64,000 bases of DNA from Bacteroidia bacterium. Its GTDB lineage: Bacteria; Bacteroidota; Bacteroidia; AKYH767-A; OLB10. Positions 44,454 through 53,945 of this stretch are shown piece after piece. The stretch spans positions 1-64,000 of the forward strand of contig JBAOIA010000005.1 of assembly GCA_037045145.1 (NCBI GenBank). The letters are read 5' to 3'. The position numbers and the translations under genes were made by a program. Within the stretch, counting starts at the first letter, position 1. The number at the start of each line of letters is the position of its first letter. The notes beneath the pieces are model-generated. The model did not search any database and was not told the origin of the DNA. It saw nothing but the letters and a program-made list of their open reading frames with translations.

Positions 44454-44999
44454 ATGACGAGATTTATCTATAGTTTTTTCTTTAAACTTTTTGGATGGAA
44501 AATTAAGGGAAAAATACCCGATGATTTAAAAAAATATGTAATGATTGTGGCGCCTCATACCAGCAATATTGACTTTTTTGTTGGTCTTGCCACCAGAAGT
44601 ATTCTTAGACTTGACACCAAGTATCTGGCTAAAAAAGAGCTGTTTAGACCCCCTTTGGGTTGGATTTTTTATGCACTAGGTGGATATCCGGTAGATAGGT
44701 CTAAACCGGGAAAACTAGTAGAAAAAGTTGCTGAAATTTATAACCGTCATGAGCAGTTTTCAATCTGTATTACTCCTGAAGGCACACGAAAATATGCTGA
44801 GGAATGGAAAACAGGATTTCATAAAATAGCAATAGCAGTAAAAACACCAGTGGTAATGGTAGCATTTGATTACCGCACTAAAACGGTTGTCATAGCTCCA
44901 CCCTTCGCTCCTACTGATGATACACAAGGCGATATAGCGAAAATCAAGGATTGGTACCGGCAATTTGAAGGAAAAATAGCCGAATATGGTGTTAAATAA
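44454..44999 (+). CDS. Lysophospholipid acyltransferase (PlsC family)
   Basis: This 181-residue enzyme has the acyltransferase HX4D motif in APHTSNIDFFVG and the PEGTR-type motif in ITPEGTRKYAEEWKTGFHKI. It likely acylates lysophosphatidate or a related lipid. A short protein with one N-terminal hydrophobic region is normal for the family. The start ATG lies only a few bases after a -7-like TATCTTTA (44442-44449), so its message may be nearly leaderless; this is speculative. Confidence 0.88.
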   Translation: MTRFIYSFFFKLFGWKIKGKIPDDLKKYVMIVAPHTSNIDFFVGLATRSILRLDTKYLAKKELFRPPLGWIFYALGGYPVDRSKPGKLVEKVAEIYNRHEQFSICITPEGTRKYAEEWKTGFHKIAIAVKTPVVMVAFDYRTKTVVIAPPFAPTDDTQGDIAKIKDWYRQFEGKIAEYGVK

Positions 45000-45015
45000 A
45001 AAAAGACCATAAGTA

Positions 45016-45046
45016 TTTGATAATTCATCTAAAAGTTAGATATTTG
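45016..45046 (+). promoter_or_regulatory. Probable promoter of rpsP
   Basis: TTTG at 45016-45019 and GATATTTG at 45039-45046, with a 19-base spacer, approximate the TTTG / TAnnTTTG consensus with one mismatch. Confidence 0.5.
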
Positions 45047-45050
45047 CAGC

Positions 45051-45074
45051 CCCAAAATCAGGGAGGATTTTGGG
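45051..45074 (+). promoter_or_regulatory. Stem-loop in the rpsP leader
   Basis: CCCAAAATC (45051-45059) is the exact reverse complement of GATTTTGGG (45066-45074), with the loop AGGGAG. It falls between the promoter and the rpsP start at 45109 and is not followed by a T-tract, so it is more likely a leader structure than a terminator. Confidence 0.5.
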
Positions 45075-45108
45075 ATAAATAAATTTATTAATCATAAAAA
45101 ATTAAAAA

Positions 45109-45642
45109 ATGCCAACAAAAATCAGATTACAGCGGTTTGGAAAAAAAGGCCAGCCGTTTTACCATGTTGTGGTGGCGGATTCACGTGCTCCCAGAGATGG
45201 CAAGTTCATTGAAAAAATCGGGACCTACAATCCAAGGACTATCCCGGCAACCATTGACCTTAATCTCGACAGAGCACTCTATTGGTTAGGCACAGGCGCA
45301 CAACCAACGGAAACAACGCGTGCCATTTTAAGTTACAAAGGTGTATTGTATAAGAATCACCTTATGGGCGGAGTAAAAAAAGGTGCCTTAACACAGGAAC
45401 AGGCCGATGCTAAGTATAGCGCTTGGATGGAAAACAAAAACCTGAAAGTTCTTCAGCATTCGCAAAAAGTGCAATCATCTAAAGCAGATGATATGAAAAA
45501 CCGTTTGGAAGAAGAATCCAAAAAGCGTGAGGTTATTGCTAAGGCTATTGCTGAAAAACGTGCTGCTGCCAATGTTGCCGAAGCCGAAGCTGCTGCTGCA
45601 CCTACAACTGAAGGAGGCGAAACTCCGGCAGAAAACGCTTAA
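45109..45642 (+). CDS. rpsP: 30S ribosomal protein S16 with extended C-terminus
   Basis: This 177-residue S16 starts MPTKIRLQRFGKKGQPFYHV and follows the family to about residue 85 (DRALYWLGTGAQPTETTRAI). A long, Ala- and Glu-rich tail (KSADDMKNRLEEESKKR-like helix to TEGGETPAENA) more than doubles the length; such tails are known in Bacteroidota S16. It is followed by rimM after 28 bases, the usual ribosome-maturation neighbour. Confidence 0.97.
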   Translation: MPTKIRLQRFGKKGQPFYHVVVADSRAPRDGKFIEKIGTYNPRTIPATIDLNLDRALYWLGTGAQPTETTRAILSYKGVLYKNHLMGGVKKGALTQEQADAKYSAWMENKNLKVLQHSQKVQSSKADDMKNRLEEESKKREVIAKAIAEKRAAANVAEAEAAAAPTTEGGETPAENA

Positions 45643-45670
45643 AATAATAATGCTATAATGCCCTTTGATA

Positions 45671-46192
45671 ATGGGTTTTGACGAAGTTACTTTTTTTGGA
45701 ACACTTGTTAAAACACATGGTATCAAGGGGCATTTGGTTTTAAGATGCTACGATAACTTTACGTGTAAAAAGAAAAGTCCTGCATTTCTCTATATAAAAG
45801 AAGGTGATCAGTTGAAACAAGAAGCGGTTTCAGAAATCCAATTTACATACCCATTTTGCCGAATAAAATTTTCAAATGTTGCAGATATAAATAAAGCTGA
45901 AATCTGGCTGAAGAAGGAAGTTTTTATAGAAAAAAAACTGCTTCTTGAAAACGAAATTCCATATAAATTTCAACTTTTAGGTTGCTTGGTTATAGATAGC
46001 ATCTCGGGACCAATAGGCAACATTGTTGACATTGCAGAATATCCACAGCAGCAAATAGCCATTGTTAATGCTAATGCTAATGGCAAAGAAGTTCTAATCC
46101 CTCTTAATAAGAATTTCATCACCACATTCAATAGCGAGGCAAATAATTTAATTGTTACGCTTCCTGATGGCCTACTTGACATTTATCTTTAG
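45671..46192 (+). CDS. rimM: Ribosome maturation factor RimM
   Basis: This 173-residue protein assists 30S head maturation and binds S19. It starts at the ATG at 45671 (MGFDEVTFFGTLVKTHGIKG), matching the family's N-terminal barrel; a TTG two codons earlier is possible. The PRC-barrel part reads LLGCLVIDSISGPIGNIVDI and VLIPLNKNFI. It pairs with rpsP in one transcript. Confidence 0.93.
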   Translation: MGFDEVTFFGTLVKTHGIKGHLVLRCYDNFTCKKKSPAFLYIKEGDQLKQEAVSEIQFTYPFCRIKFSNVADINKAEIWLKKEVFIEKKLLLENEIPYKFQLLGCLVIDSISGPIGNIVDIAEYPQQQIAIVNANANGKEVLIPLNKNFITTFNSEANNLIVTLPDGLLDIYL

Positions 46193-46362
46193 TAGTTCTA
46201 TCATTTTTTATTGTGTATTGCAATAAATCTGAAGCAGTACTTAATTTTCCGCTCTAGGCAGCCTTTAAAATCTCTCCTAAAAACATAATAATAACTTGAC
46301 ATGATATTTACTATTATGACTCTTATTTTTTCAGATATTCGCAGCAAAATTATCGGTGACGA

Positions 46363-48792
46363 ATGGAGATTAAATATATCGGAGAGCAGTTATTCTGGGG
46401 CTACATTGGCAATGGATTCATTTTTACTGCATTTATCAGTGCTTTATATGCTGCAATTTTATATCTGACAAGTGTAAGAAATGAAGAAAAAGCAAAATGG
46501 GCTACACCATTAGCTAGAAAATTTCTTTACCTGCATAGCATTGCATGTTTTGGCATCTTTTTCCTTCTGCTTTACTTAATTTTCAATCACCGATTTGAAT
46601 ATTATTATGTGTGGCAACACTCCAACATGACCATGCCTATGTACTATATTCTTGCTTGTATTTGGGAAGGTCAGGAAGGAAGTTTTTTATTGTGGATGCT
46701 ATGGCATAGCTTAATTGCATTATTTGTTTCCAGAAGAAACCGTCATTGGGAAAGTCCGGTTGTAGGAATAATTATGTTGGTGCAGGTTTTTCTAGGTTCA
46801 ATGCTGTTGGGCGTTTATGTATTCGGTTATAAACTTGGATCAAATCCTTTTACACTGCTTCGAGATAACGAACAGTTTGCCAACCTTCCGTTTATTAAAA
46901 TGCCCGATTATCTTTCTCGCATTGCTGATGGTCGTGGACTTAATCCTTTGTTGCAGAATTACTGGATGGTAATCCATCCTCCAACTTTATTTTTAGGTTT
47001 TGCTTCTACTGTTGTTCCATTTGCATTTGCTTTAGGGGGACTCATGCGTAAAAACATTACCGAATGGATTAAACCCGCACTGCCGTATGCGTTTTTTTCA
47101 ATCATGTCTTTAGGTGCAGGTATTCTTATGGGTGCAGCATGGGCATATGAAGCGCTAAGTTTTGGTGGTTTCTGGGCATGGGATCCTGTTGAAAACGCCT
47201 CATTGGTGCCCTGGCTTGTTATGGTTGGAGCAGGACATGTTATGCTTGTGTTTAACAAACGTGGCCGGGCTTTACTCAGCACCTACATACTTTGTATTCT
47301 TTCATTCTTGTTGGTTTTGTATAGTACGTTTCTTACTCGCAGTGGAATACTTGGAGAAACTTCCGTACATGCTTTTACTGACCTTGGAATGAGTGGTCAA
47401 CTTATTTTTTATATGCTGTTCTTTGTAATTCTTGCTGTAGTGATGCTTGCAATAAACTGGAAAAAAATTCCTAAAGAAAACTCAGATGACAGCATCACAT
47501 CAAGGGAATTCTGGATGTTTATTGGCATGTTGGTGCTATGTATTTCAGCAATTCAAATTACTTTTACTACAAGCATCCCTGTTATTAATAAAATATTCGG
47601 TTCAAACCTTGCTCCCCCGGTAGATGTAAAAGAACATTTCAACTCCTGGCAAATGCCTATAGCTATGATTATTGCATTGCTAATGGCTGTTGGACAATTT
47701 TTTAAATATAAAGAAAGTAAACCCAAAGAAGTATTTAAAAAGCTCTTGTTTTCTCTGATCATTTCAACAATACTCTCTGTCGTTTTAATTTTGTTACTGA
47801 AGTTTAACAGCATCCATTACATGGTATTGCTGTTTACTGCTGTATTTGCAATCATTGCCAACTTCGATTATTTTCTTCGTGTTTTGAAAGGAAAATTTTC
47901 TTTCAGTGGTGCTTCCATTGCTCACATTGGTTTCGCATTTATATTACTGGGCACACTAATTTCCAATGCAAATTCAAGAATTATTTCTAAAAACAGATTG
48001 AATATTGATTTAGGAAAAGATTTTCCTAACAATGAAAACATTATGCTTGCTAAAGGTGACACCTTGCAGATGGGAAAGTATTTTGTAACCTATAGTGGCC
48101 GCGAGAAGAAAGATCATAATATCTATTTCGATGTTGAATATTTTAAACTGAATAACAAAACCGGAGAATTGAAAAAAGCATTTAGCCTGAAACCAATTAT
48201 TCAGCTTAATGAAAGAATGGGAAATTCACCAGAGCCTGCTACTAAGTGGTTTCCAGATAAGGATATTTATACACATGTGACTTATGCTAATTTAGATGAA
48301 TACACCAAAAATGTATCTATGGATGAGTATGATGCCCCCGTTGAACATGAAATGGCTGTAGGTGATACATTGGCAACTTCAAACAGCCTTATTGTTTTGC
48401 AAAAATTAGCAAAAGACAATACAGGAATTGAAGTAGAATCCTTTGACAGTTTTGGTGTTACAGCAATGCTGGAAGTAACTGATGTAAATAAAAAGAAACA
48501 TTTGGTTACGCCACAGTTTCTAATCAAAGACCGAATGGCTGTTTCAAAAAATTATTTTCTTGATGAACTTGGTTTAAAATTCAGGTTTACGAGCATCAGC
48601 CCTGAAAGTGGAAAGATTAAACTTGAAATAGCTGAAAAGAAGGCGAATAAGAAAGACTTTATAATTATGAAAGCAATCATTTTTCCTCATATAAATTTAT
48701 TGTGGATTGGTTGTATCTTAATGCTTACAGGGACTTGGATAGTTTCAGTAAAACGATTTAAAGAATATGTCCGATACACAAACAAAGGATAA
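46363..48792 (+). CDS. CcmF/CcsA-type cytochrome c assembly protein
   Basis: This 809-residue membrane protein has about fifteen hydrophobic segments and the heme-handling WWD motif in GGFWAWDPVENASLVPWLV. His in LLQNYWMVIHPPTLFLGF and nearby GAGHVMLVFNKRGR are the family's heme ligands. The periplasmic region from about residue 540 to 770 is CcmF-like. It should bring heme to apocytochrome c. It starts a dense plus-strand gene run and overlaps the next gene by 26 bases. Confidence 0.92.
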   Translation: MEIKYIGEQLFWGYIGNGFIFTAFISALYAAILYLTSVRNEEKAKWATPLARKFLYLHSIACFGIFFLLLYLIFNHRFEYYYVWQHSNMTMPMYYILACIWEGQEGSFLLWMLWHSLIALFVSRRNRHWESPVVGIIMLVQVFLGSMLLGVYVFGYKLGSNPFTLLRDNEQFANLPFIKMPDYLSRIADGRGLNPLLQNYWMVIHPPTLFLGFASTVVPFAFALGGLMRKNITEWIKPALPYAFFSIMSLGAGILMGAAWAYEALSFGGFWAWDPVENASLVPWLVMVGAGHVMLVFNKRGRALLSTYILCILSFLLVLYSTFLTRSGILGETSVHAFTDLGMSGQLIFYMLFFVILAVVMLAINWKKIPKENSDDSITSREFWMFIGMLVLCISAIQITFTTSIPVINKIFGSNLAPPVDVKEHFNSWQMPIAMIIALLMAVGQFFKYKESKPKEVFKKLLFSLIISTILSVVLILLLKFNSIHYMVLLFTAVFAIIANFDYFLRVLKGKFSFSGASIAHIGFAFILLGTLISNANSRIISKNRLNIDLGKDFPNNENIMLAKGDTLQMGKYFVTYSGREKKDHNIYFDVEYFKLNNKTGELKKAFSLKPIIQLNERMGNSPEPATKWFPDKDIYTHVTYANLDEYTKNVSMDEYDAPVEHEMAVGDTLATSNSLIVLQKLAKDNTGIEVESFDSFGVTAMLEVTDVNKKKHLVTPQFLIKDRMAVSKNYFLDELGLKFRFTSISPESGKIKLEIAEKKANKKDFIIMKAIIFPHINLLWIGCILMLTGTWIVSVKRFKEYVRYTNKG

Positions 48793-49558
48793 CAAATTCA
48801 CACTGACCTTTATTGGATCAGGGAATGTTGCCTGGTTGTTGGCCATTTTATTTAAAACTTCAGGACATAAGATTAAAGAGATTTACAGCAGTAATAAAAA
48901 AACCGGTTCTGCACTTTCAAAAGTTACAGGCAGCAAGTTTGTTTCTGACATTCAAAAAATCAACAACCATTCAGACATTTATTTCATTACAACTAACGAT
49001 GACAGCATTGCCGAAGTTGTTACTCATTTACCAGATTCGCAGAGCATAGTCGTTCATACATCCGGTACTGTTGATATACAAGTACTGAAAAAGAAATTTA
49101 AAAATGCCGGAGTTGTTTATCCTTTGCAATCTATAACCTCTGCAAGTGTTTTATCGGACGAACTAACCTTTTGTTTGGAAGCAACCAGCAACAAGGTATT
49201 AACTTCGTTAAAACAATTAATAACTTCAGTAAATTGTCGTTTTGTAGTAATGAACTCTCAAAAAAGAGCAAAATTGCATCTTGCTGCTGTGCTGGTAAAT
49301 AATTTCACTAATCATTTGTATGCACAGGCATTTTCTTTTTTGAACAAAAACAGAATAGAATTCAATCTTCTGAAGCCTTTAATTACACATACTGCAAAGC
49401 GATTAGAGGGTAATCCTGCTGCTTTTCAAACCGGGCCTGCTGTCAGAAATGATAATAAAACTATTCAACAGCATTTAAGTTTATTAAAAGACAACAAACA
49501 ACTTGCGGAATTATACAAGCAAATGACAGAATCAATTTATAAATTTCACAAAAAATGA
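48767..49558 (+). CDS. Rossmann-fold protein with DUF2520 domain
   Basis: This 263-residue protein has an N-terminal NAD(P)-binding Rossmann fold (TLTFIGSGNVAWLLAILFKT) and a C-terminal helical DUF2520 domain (QKRAKLHLAAVLVNNFTNHL, TGPAVRNDNKTIQQHL). The fold resembles ProC-like dehydrogenases, but the reaction is unknown. It overlaps the CcmF-like gene at the start and the HAD gene by four bases (ATGA) at the end. Confidence 0.85.
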   Translation: MSDTQTKDNKFTLTFIGSGNVAWLLAILFKTSGHKIKEIYSSNKKTGSALSKVTGSKFVSDIQKINNHSDIYFITTNDDSIAEVVTHLPDSQSIVVHTSGTVDIQVLKKKFKNAGVVYPLQSITSASVLSDELTFCLEATSNKVLTSLKQLITSVNCRFVVMNSQKRAKLHLAAVLVNNFTNHLYAQAFSFLNKNRIEFNLLKPLITHTAKRLEGNPAAFQTGPAVRNDNKTIQQHLSLLKDNKQLAELYKQMTESIYKFHKK

Positions 49559-50061
49559 ACAGCGTGAATTTTAAAGAAAAATTAAAAGAAATAAAATGCT
49601 TTGTCTTTGATGTAGATGGTGTGCTTACTAACGGTATGCTGCATGTCACCAACGATGGAAAACTTTTACGTGCCATGAATATTAAAGATGGATATGCACT
49701 TCAATTGGCAGTAAAAAAAGGTTATCGTGTTGTAATCATTTCAGGTGGCAAAGATGAGGGCGTTGTTATCCGTCTTAAAAATTTAGGTATAAGTGATATT
49801 TATGTTGGCATTGGAAATAAACTGCAACAGTTGTTTTCTGTAATGCAGGAACATCATCTTACATCAGCACAACTGCTCTATATGGGTGATGACATGCCTG
49901 ATGCAGAAGCAATGAAAAATTGTGCCATAGCCAGTTGCCCTTATGATGCTGCACCACAAATTCGCGATATTTGCCATTATATTTCACCTATAAAAGGAGG
50001 TGAAGGTTGTGCACGTGATGTTATTGAACAAGTTTTAACTCTAAACAACGATTGGGAATAA
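49555..50061 (+). CDS. KdsC-like HAD phosphatase
   Basis: This 168-residue HAD enzyme has the nucleophile motif VFDVDGVLTNGML, motif II IISGGKDEGVV, and motif III-IV MGDDMPDAEAM. It resembles 3-deoxy-D-manno-octulosonate 8-phosphate phosphatase (KdsC), which makes KDO for LPS. It lacks a cap domain, as in KdsC. Start overlaps the previous gene by four bases and its stop overlaps the next start by one base. Confidence 0.87.
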   Translation: MNSVNFKEKLKEIKCFVFDVDGVLTNGMLHVTNDGKLLRAMNIKDGYALQLAVKKGYRVVIISGGKDEGVVIRLKNLGISDIYVGIGNKLQQLFSVMQEHHLTSAQLLYMGDDMPDAEAMKNCAIASCPYDAAPQIRDICHYISPIKGGEGCARDVIEQVLTLNNDWE

Positions 50062-51005
50062 TGGGATTTTTAAGGCTTATAAGATTTCCGAATTTAATAA
50101 TTCTGGCATTGGCTCAATGTCTGATTTATTATATGATTGTTGTGCCTTTGCTAAAAACATCGGAGTTTACGCCTTCATTGCATACATGGCAGTTTTTGTT
50201 GATAGTCCTAAGTACAGTACTTATTGCAGCAGGAGGCTATACTATAAATGATTTTTTTGACAAAGACATTGATGCTGCAAACGGAATCGGCAAAGTGCAC
50301 GACTTCTCCGGATGGACAATGAAAACATTTTATTTTGTTTTCTCTATCATAGGTATTGCTATTGGGCTTTACCTTACTTACGCCTTGAAATTAAGGCAAT
50401 TTGCACTCACCTATTTACTCACTGCAGCACTACTTTATTTTTATTCTGCATCATACAAAAGACTTCCATTGGTTGGAAATTTTGTTGTTGCTTTTTTAAC
50501 AGCTGTAGCGGTTTTCCTTCCTGCATTTGCAGACTATGAATTGCAATATGCATTTCGTGATATTAAACTTCCTGTTATTAATAATAAGATGTATAATCTT
50601 AGATTAATAATTGCAATTACGGCAGCTTATGCTTTTTTTGCATTTCTTATTTCATTAGTCAGAGAAATAATTAAAGATATTGAAGATATTGAAGGCGATA
50701 GAGAATTTGGATGCAACACACTCCCAATTGTTGCCGGCAAGGATAATGCAAAATTTATAGCCATTGGTTTATTACTCTTGATATTTGGATTGATTTTATT
50801 TCTTCAGATTAAACAAGCCTGGTGGGAAAGTCTTCCGGTCTTTGGTTATACTATGCTATTTGTACAAATACCAATTCTCATTTTAGCAGTGAAATTATTT
50901 TTCTCTGTAGAAAAAAAGCATTTCAAAGCAGCCAGCATAATGGCAAAAGTGGTTATGATTGGGGGCATATTATCTCTTCCGGTTTTTAAATATTTCAGTA
51001 CCTGA
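50061..51005 (+). CDS. UbiA-type prenyltransferase, probable geranylgeranylglycerol-phosphate geranylgeranyltransferase
   Basis: This 314-residue membrane enzyme starts at the ATG at 50061 (MGFLRLIRFPNLIILALAQC), sharing a base with the previous stop. It has eight or nine membrane segments and both Asp motifs of the family: YTINDFFDKDIDAANG and KDIEDIEGDREFG. Bacteroidota members of this subgroup are usually assigned as adding the second prenyl chain to geranylgeranylglyceryl phosphate. With the synthase-like gene at 29237, two steps of an archaeal-type lipid pathway are present; the product is untested. Confidence 0.85.
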   Translation: MGFLRLIRFPNLIILALAQCLIYYMIVVPLLKTSEFTPSLHTWQFLLIVLSTVLIAAGGYTINDFFDKDIDAANGIGKVHDFSGWTMKTFYFVFSIIGIAIGLYLTYALKLRQFALTYLLTAALLYFYSASYKRLPLVGNFVVAFLTAVAVFLPAFADYELQYAFRDIKLPVINNKMYNLRLIIAITAAYAFFAFLISLVREIIKDIEDIEGDREFGCNTLPIVAGKDNAKFIAIGLLLLIFGLILFLQIKQAWWESLPVFGYTMLFVQIPILILAVKLFFSVEKKHFKAASIMAKVVMIGGILSLPVFKYFST

Positions 51006-51026
51006 CCCTGATTTTTTCGATAACTA

Positions 51027-52331
51027 ATGTTATTAGTCTATATACATAAAAATTCACCACGCCTAAAATATATCTTCGATTTATTTATTGGCAAACTAAT
51101 GGGTATTAGTTACGAAACAACTCAAAATGTAGAAGAGTTTAAAAGTTATGCCGGCCCCAAATTCAATTATTCAGAACATCAGATTGAAAATGAAATATTC
51201 ATTTATTCAGAAAGGTTGTTGTTTGAGAAAGGTATTGAAGACCAGCAATTCGGGTTTACTGAATGGGATGGCATAAAAGCATTTTATGCAACACATCCAA
51301 AATACAGTGTGCCATTCGATTTATTTTCTGCATCATTCTATTTAGTGAGTCGTTACGAAGAATATCTTCCACATTTAAGGGATTCGCATGACCGATATAA
51401 TGAAACGGAAAGTATTGCATACACCAGAGGATTTCTTCAGAAACCTGTAGTGAATATTTGGGCACAGAAATTCAAATCTATAATTTTAGAAAGATATCCT
51501 AATCTTAAGTCGGCAAACTCAAAGTACAAGTATATATCAACTATTGACATTGATAATGCATATGCTTACTTAGAAAAGGGCCTGATGCGTACTTTAGGCG
51601 CTTACGGCAGGTCTTTAATTAATTTCGATTTACCTCAAATTGTAGAACGTACCAAGGTGTTGATGCGTTTGATGCATGACCCTTATGACACTTATGACTT
51701 AATGCATGATTTGCATAGACGATATAAGATCAATGTAATTTACTTTTTTTTACTAGGCGAATATGGAGAAAACGATAAAAATGTTTCTGTTGATAACAGA
51801 AATTTTCAATCACTCATTCAATCCTTAGCTGACTATGCCGATACAGGAATCCATCCAAGTTATGGTTCAAATATCAAACAAGGCCGTCTGCAAAAAGAAG
51901 TTCAGCTGCTGACTAAAATTCTAAAAAGAGAAGTAACTAAAAGCAGGCAACATTTTCTCAAAATAAGATTGCCTGATACTTACAGACAATTAATTAGTGT
52001 TGACATTAAAGAAGATTTCACAATGGGCTATGCAGGAAATATCGGTTTCAGAGCAGGCATTTGTTCTTCTTTTTATTTTTATGATCTGGATCAGGAAGTA
52101 CAAACACCACTTGTCATACATCCGTTTGCTGTAATGGATGCAACTTTCAGATATTACCTAAAAGTAAATCCTGAACAGGTAATAGATTTGATAAAACCAC
52201 TGCTTGAAGAAGTTAAAGCAGTAAATGGTACTTTTATCAGTTTATGGCATAATGAATCACTCAGCGAGAATCATATCTGGAAAGGTTATAGAAGTATTTA
52301 TGAAGAATTACTTAAAATAGCATCTGCCTGA
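51027..52331 (+). CDS. Polysaccharide deacetylase-like protein with DUF7033
   Basis: This 434-residue protein has an N-terminal DUF7033-type region (YETTQNVEEFKSYAGPKFNY, LFSASFYLVSRYEEYLP) and a C-terminal deacetylase-like barrel. TIDIDNAYAY carries the putative metal Asp pair, DTGIHPSYGS supplies the HP-S motif, and ISLWHNESLSE a late His. It would deacetylate a cell-surface sugar, but several canonical residues differ. It is two bases from the next gene, a FemAB/GNAT-like protein. Confidence 0.8.
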   Translation: MLLVYIHKNSPRLKYIFDLFIGKLMGISYETTQNVEEFKSYAGPKFNYSEHQIENEIFIYSERLLFEKGIEDQQFGFTEWDGIKAFYATHPKYSVPFDLFSASFYLVSRYEEYLPHLRDSHDRYNETESIAYTRGFLQKPVVNIWAQKFKSIILERYPNLKSANSKYKYISTIDIDNAYAYLEKGLMRTLGAYGRSLINFDLPQIVERTKVLMRLMHDPYDTYDLMHDLHRRYKINVIYFFLLGEYGENDKNVSVDNRNFQSLIQSLADYADTGIHPSYGSNIKQGRLQKEVQLLTKILKREVTKSRQHFLKIRLPDTYRQLISVDIKEDFTMGYAGNIGFRAGICSSFYFYDLDQEVQTPLVIHPFAVMDATFRYYLKVNPEQVIDLIKPLLEEVKAVNGTFISLWHNESLSENHIWKGYRSIYEELLKIASA

Positions 52332-52332
52332 A

Positions 52333-53244
52333 ATGGAAATAAAGTACCTTGAACATAATGAGATTGACAAAGCAAAATGGGATCTCTGTATCAACCAGGC
52401 TATAAATAGATTACCCTATGCTTTTTCATGGTACCTTGATGTGGTTAGTCCAAACTGGCATGCATTAGTGAGTGATGATTATAAATTTGTGTTTCCCTTA
52501 ACATGGAGAAATAAAATGGGATTCAATTATCTCTATCAGCCACTGTTTACACAACAATTAGGAATATTTTCTTCACTACCTGTAAGTTTTGCTGTCTCGA
52601 ATGATTTTTTAAATGCAATTCCATCAAAATTTAAACTGATTGAGATTAATTTAAATTCCTTCAACCCGGCAGCCGGCAACAAATTTGTTGCATCTAAAAG
52701 ATTAAACTTCGAAATGGATTTATCTTTATCTTACGAAGAAATCAGAAAATTTTACTCTGACAATCAAAAGCGAAACATTAACAAGGCAAAAAAAAATGAA
52801 TTAAAAATAAATCAACCTGACATTTCCGAAGTAATAAGTTTATTTAAAAATGACAGAGGTTTGAAAGTTGAACGAATGAAAAATGAAAGTTTTGAATTAC
52901 TAAGAAGATTGTACTCTGCTTTGAAGCAAAAAGGAATAAGTTATATACGAGGTGTTTCTGACGGTTCCCAAACTATTTGTGGGGGAATATTCATTCAAAC
53001 AGAGTACAGAATTATTTTTCTCTTTTCCGGCAACACTGTAATCGGAAAATCTTCAGGTGCCATGTCCTTTCTAATTGACTCTGTAATTCAGGAAAATTCA
53101 AACAAAAAAATTATTCTGGATTTTGAAGGCTCTAATGATTTAGGTTTGGCGCGTTATTATAGTAGTTTTGGTTCGATTGAACATGTATATTTACACCTGA
53201 AAAAAAACACACTTCCATTTCCTGTAAGACTTTTTAAACGATAA
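52333..53244 (+). CDS. BioF2/FemAB-like acetyltransferase-domain protein
   Basis: This 303-residue protein appears to have two GNAT-like halves. The core SYEEIRKFYSDNQKRNINKA, RLYSALKQKGISYIRGVSDG and LDFEGSNDLGLARYYSSFGS resemble the Acetyltransf_6 (FemAB-type) domain. An acyl or aminoacyl transfer to a cell-envelope substrate is possible. It lies between the deacetylase-like gene and upp, with gaps of one or two bases. Confidence 0.7.
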   Translation: MEIKYLEHNEIDKAKWDLCINQAINRLPYAFSWYLDVVSPNWHALVSDDYKFVFPLTWRNKMGFNYLYQPLFTQQLGIFSSLPVSFAVSNDFLNAIPSKFKLIEINLNSFNPAAGNKFVASKRLNFEMDLSLSYEEIRKFYSDNQKRNINKAKKNELKINQPDISEVISLFKNDRGLKVERMKNESFELLRRLYSALKQKGISYIRGVSDGSQTICGGIFIQTEYRIIFLFSGNTVIGKSSGAMSFLIDSVIQENSNKKIILDFEGSNDLGLARYYSSFGSIEHVYLHLKKNTLPFPVRLFKR

Positions 53245-53246
53245 CT

Positions 53247-53894
53247 ATGGTAAATATTCTAAGCACAGGCAACTCCTTACTACATCATTTTGTCGCAGAA
53301 TTACGTGATGTAGAAATACAGAATGACAGGATGCGTTTTAGAAGAAATCTTGAACGCATTGGTGAAATTGCCGCTTACGAAATAAGCAAAACCATGAATT
53401 ATGAAAACACAGATGTAACCACCCCTCTGGGTATTGCCACTGTTCCACTTCTGCAAAGTCAACCTGTATTAGGCACTATTTTAAGAGCCGGGCTACCACT
53501 ACATCAGGGCTTATTGAATTATTTTGATCAGGCAGATAATGCATTTATTTCGGCTTACAGACGTCATCATAAAGATGGTAGTTTTGATATACACCTTCAA
53601 TATCTATCATCTCCACCAATTGCTGGAAGAACATTGATTTTAAGTGACCCTATGCTTGCCACAGGTCAGTCATTAGTTGAAACTTATAAAGCAATGCTTG
53701 AATCCGGACAACCTGCGCATACACATGTTGTAGCTGCCATTGCAAGCAGACAAGGTATAGAATATGTTAAAGCAAATTTACCTGATGACTTAACCATTTG
53801 GGTTGCTGCTGTTGACGAGGAACTCACTGCACAGTCATATATTGTCCCCGGCTTGGGTGATGCCGGAGATTTAGCTTTTGGTGAGAAAAAGTAA
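53247..53894 (+). CDS. upp: Uracil phosphoribosyltransferase
   Basis: This 215-residue enzyme makes UMP from uracil and PRPP. It contains TILRAGLPLHQGLLNYFDQA, HLQYLSSPPIAGRTLILSDP with LATGQS (PRPP site) and a C-terminal GLGDAGDLAFG that matches the family's uracil-binding end. The length is standard. It is third in a tight cluster with the deacetylase and FemAB-like genes. Confidence 0.93.
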   Translation: MVNILSTGNSLLHHFVAELRDVEIQNDRMRFRRNLERIGEIAAYEISKTMNYENTDVTTPLGIATVPLLQSQPVLGTILRAGLPLHQGLLNYFDQADNAFISAYRRHHKDGSFDIHLQYLSSPPIAGRTLILSDPMLATGQSLVETYKAMLESGQPAHTHVVAAIASRQGIEYVKANLPDDLTIWVAAVDEELTAQSYIVPGLGDAGDLAFGEKK

Positions 53895-53945
53895 TTCAGT
53901 CAGTTATTTTTACTATCTTTCGTTGATTAATCAGAATAATAAAAC

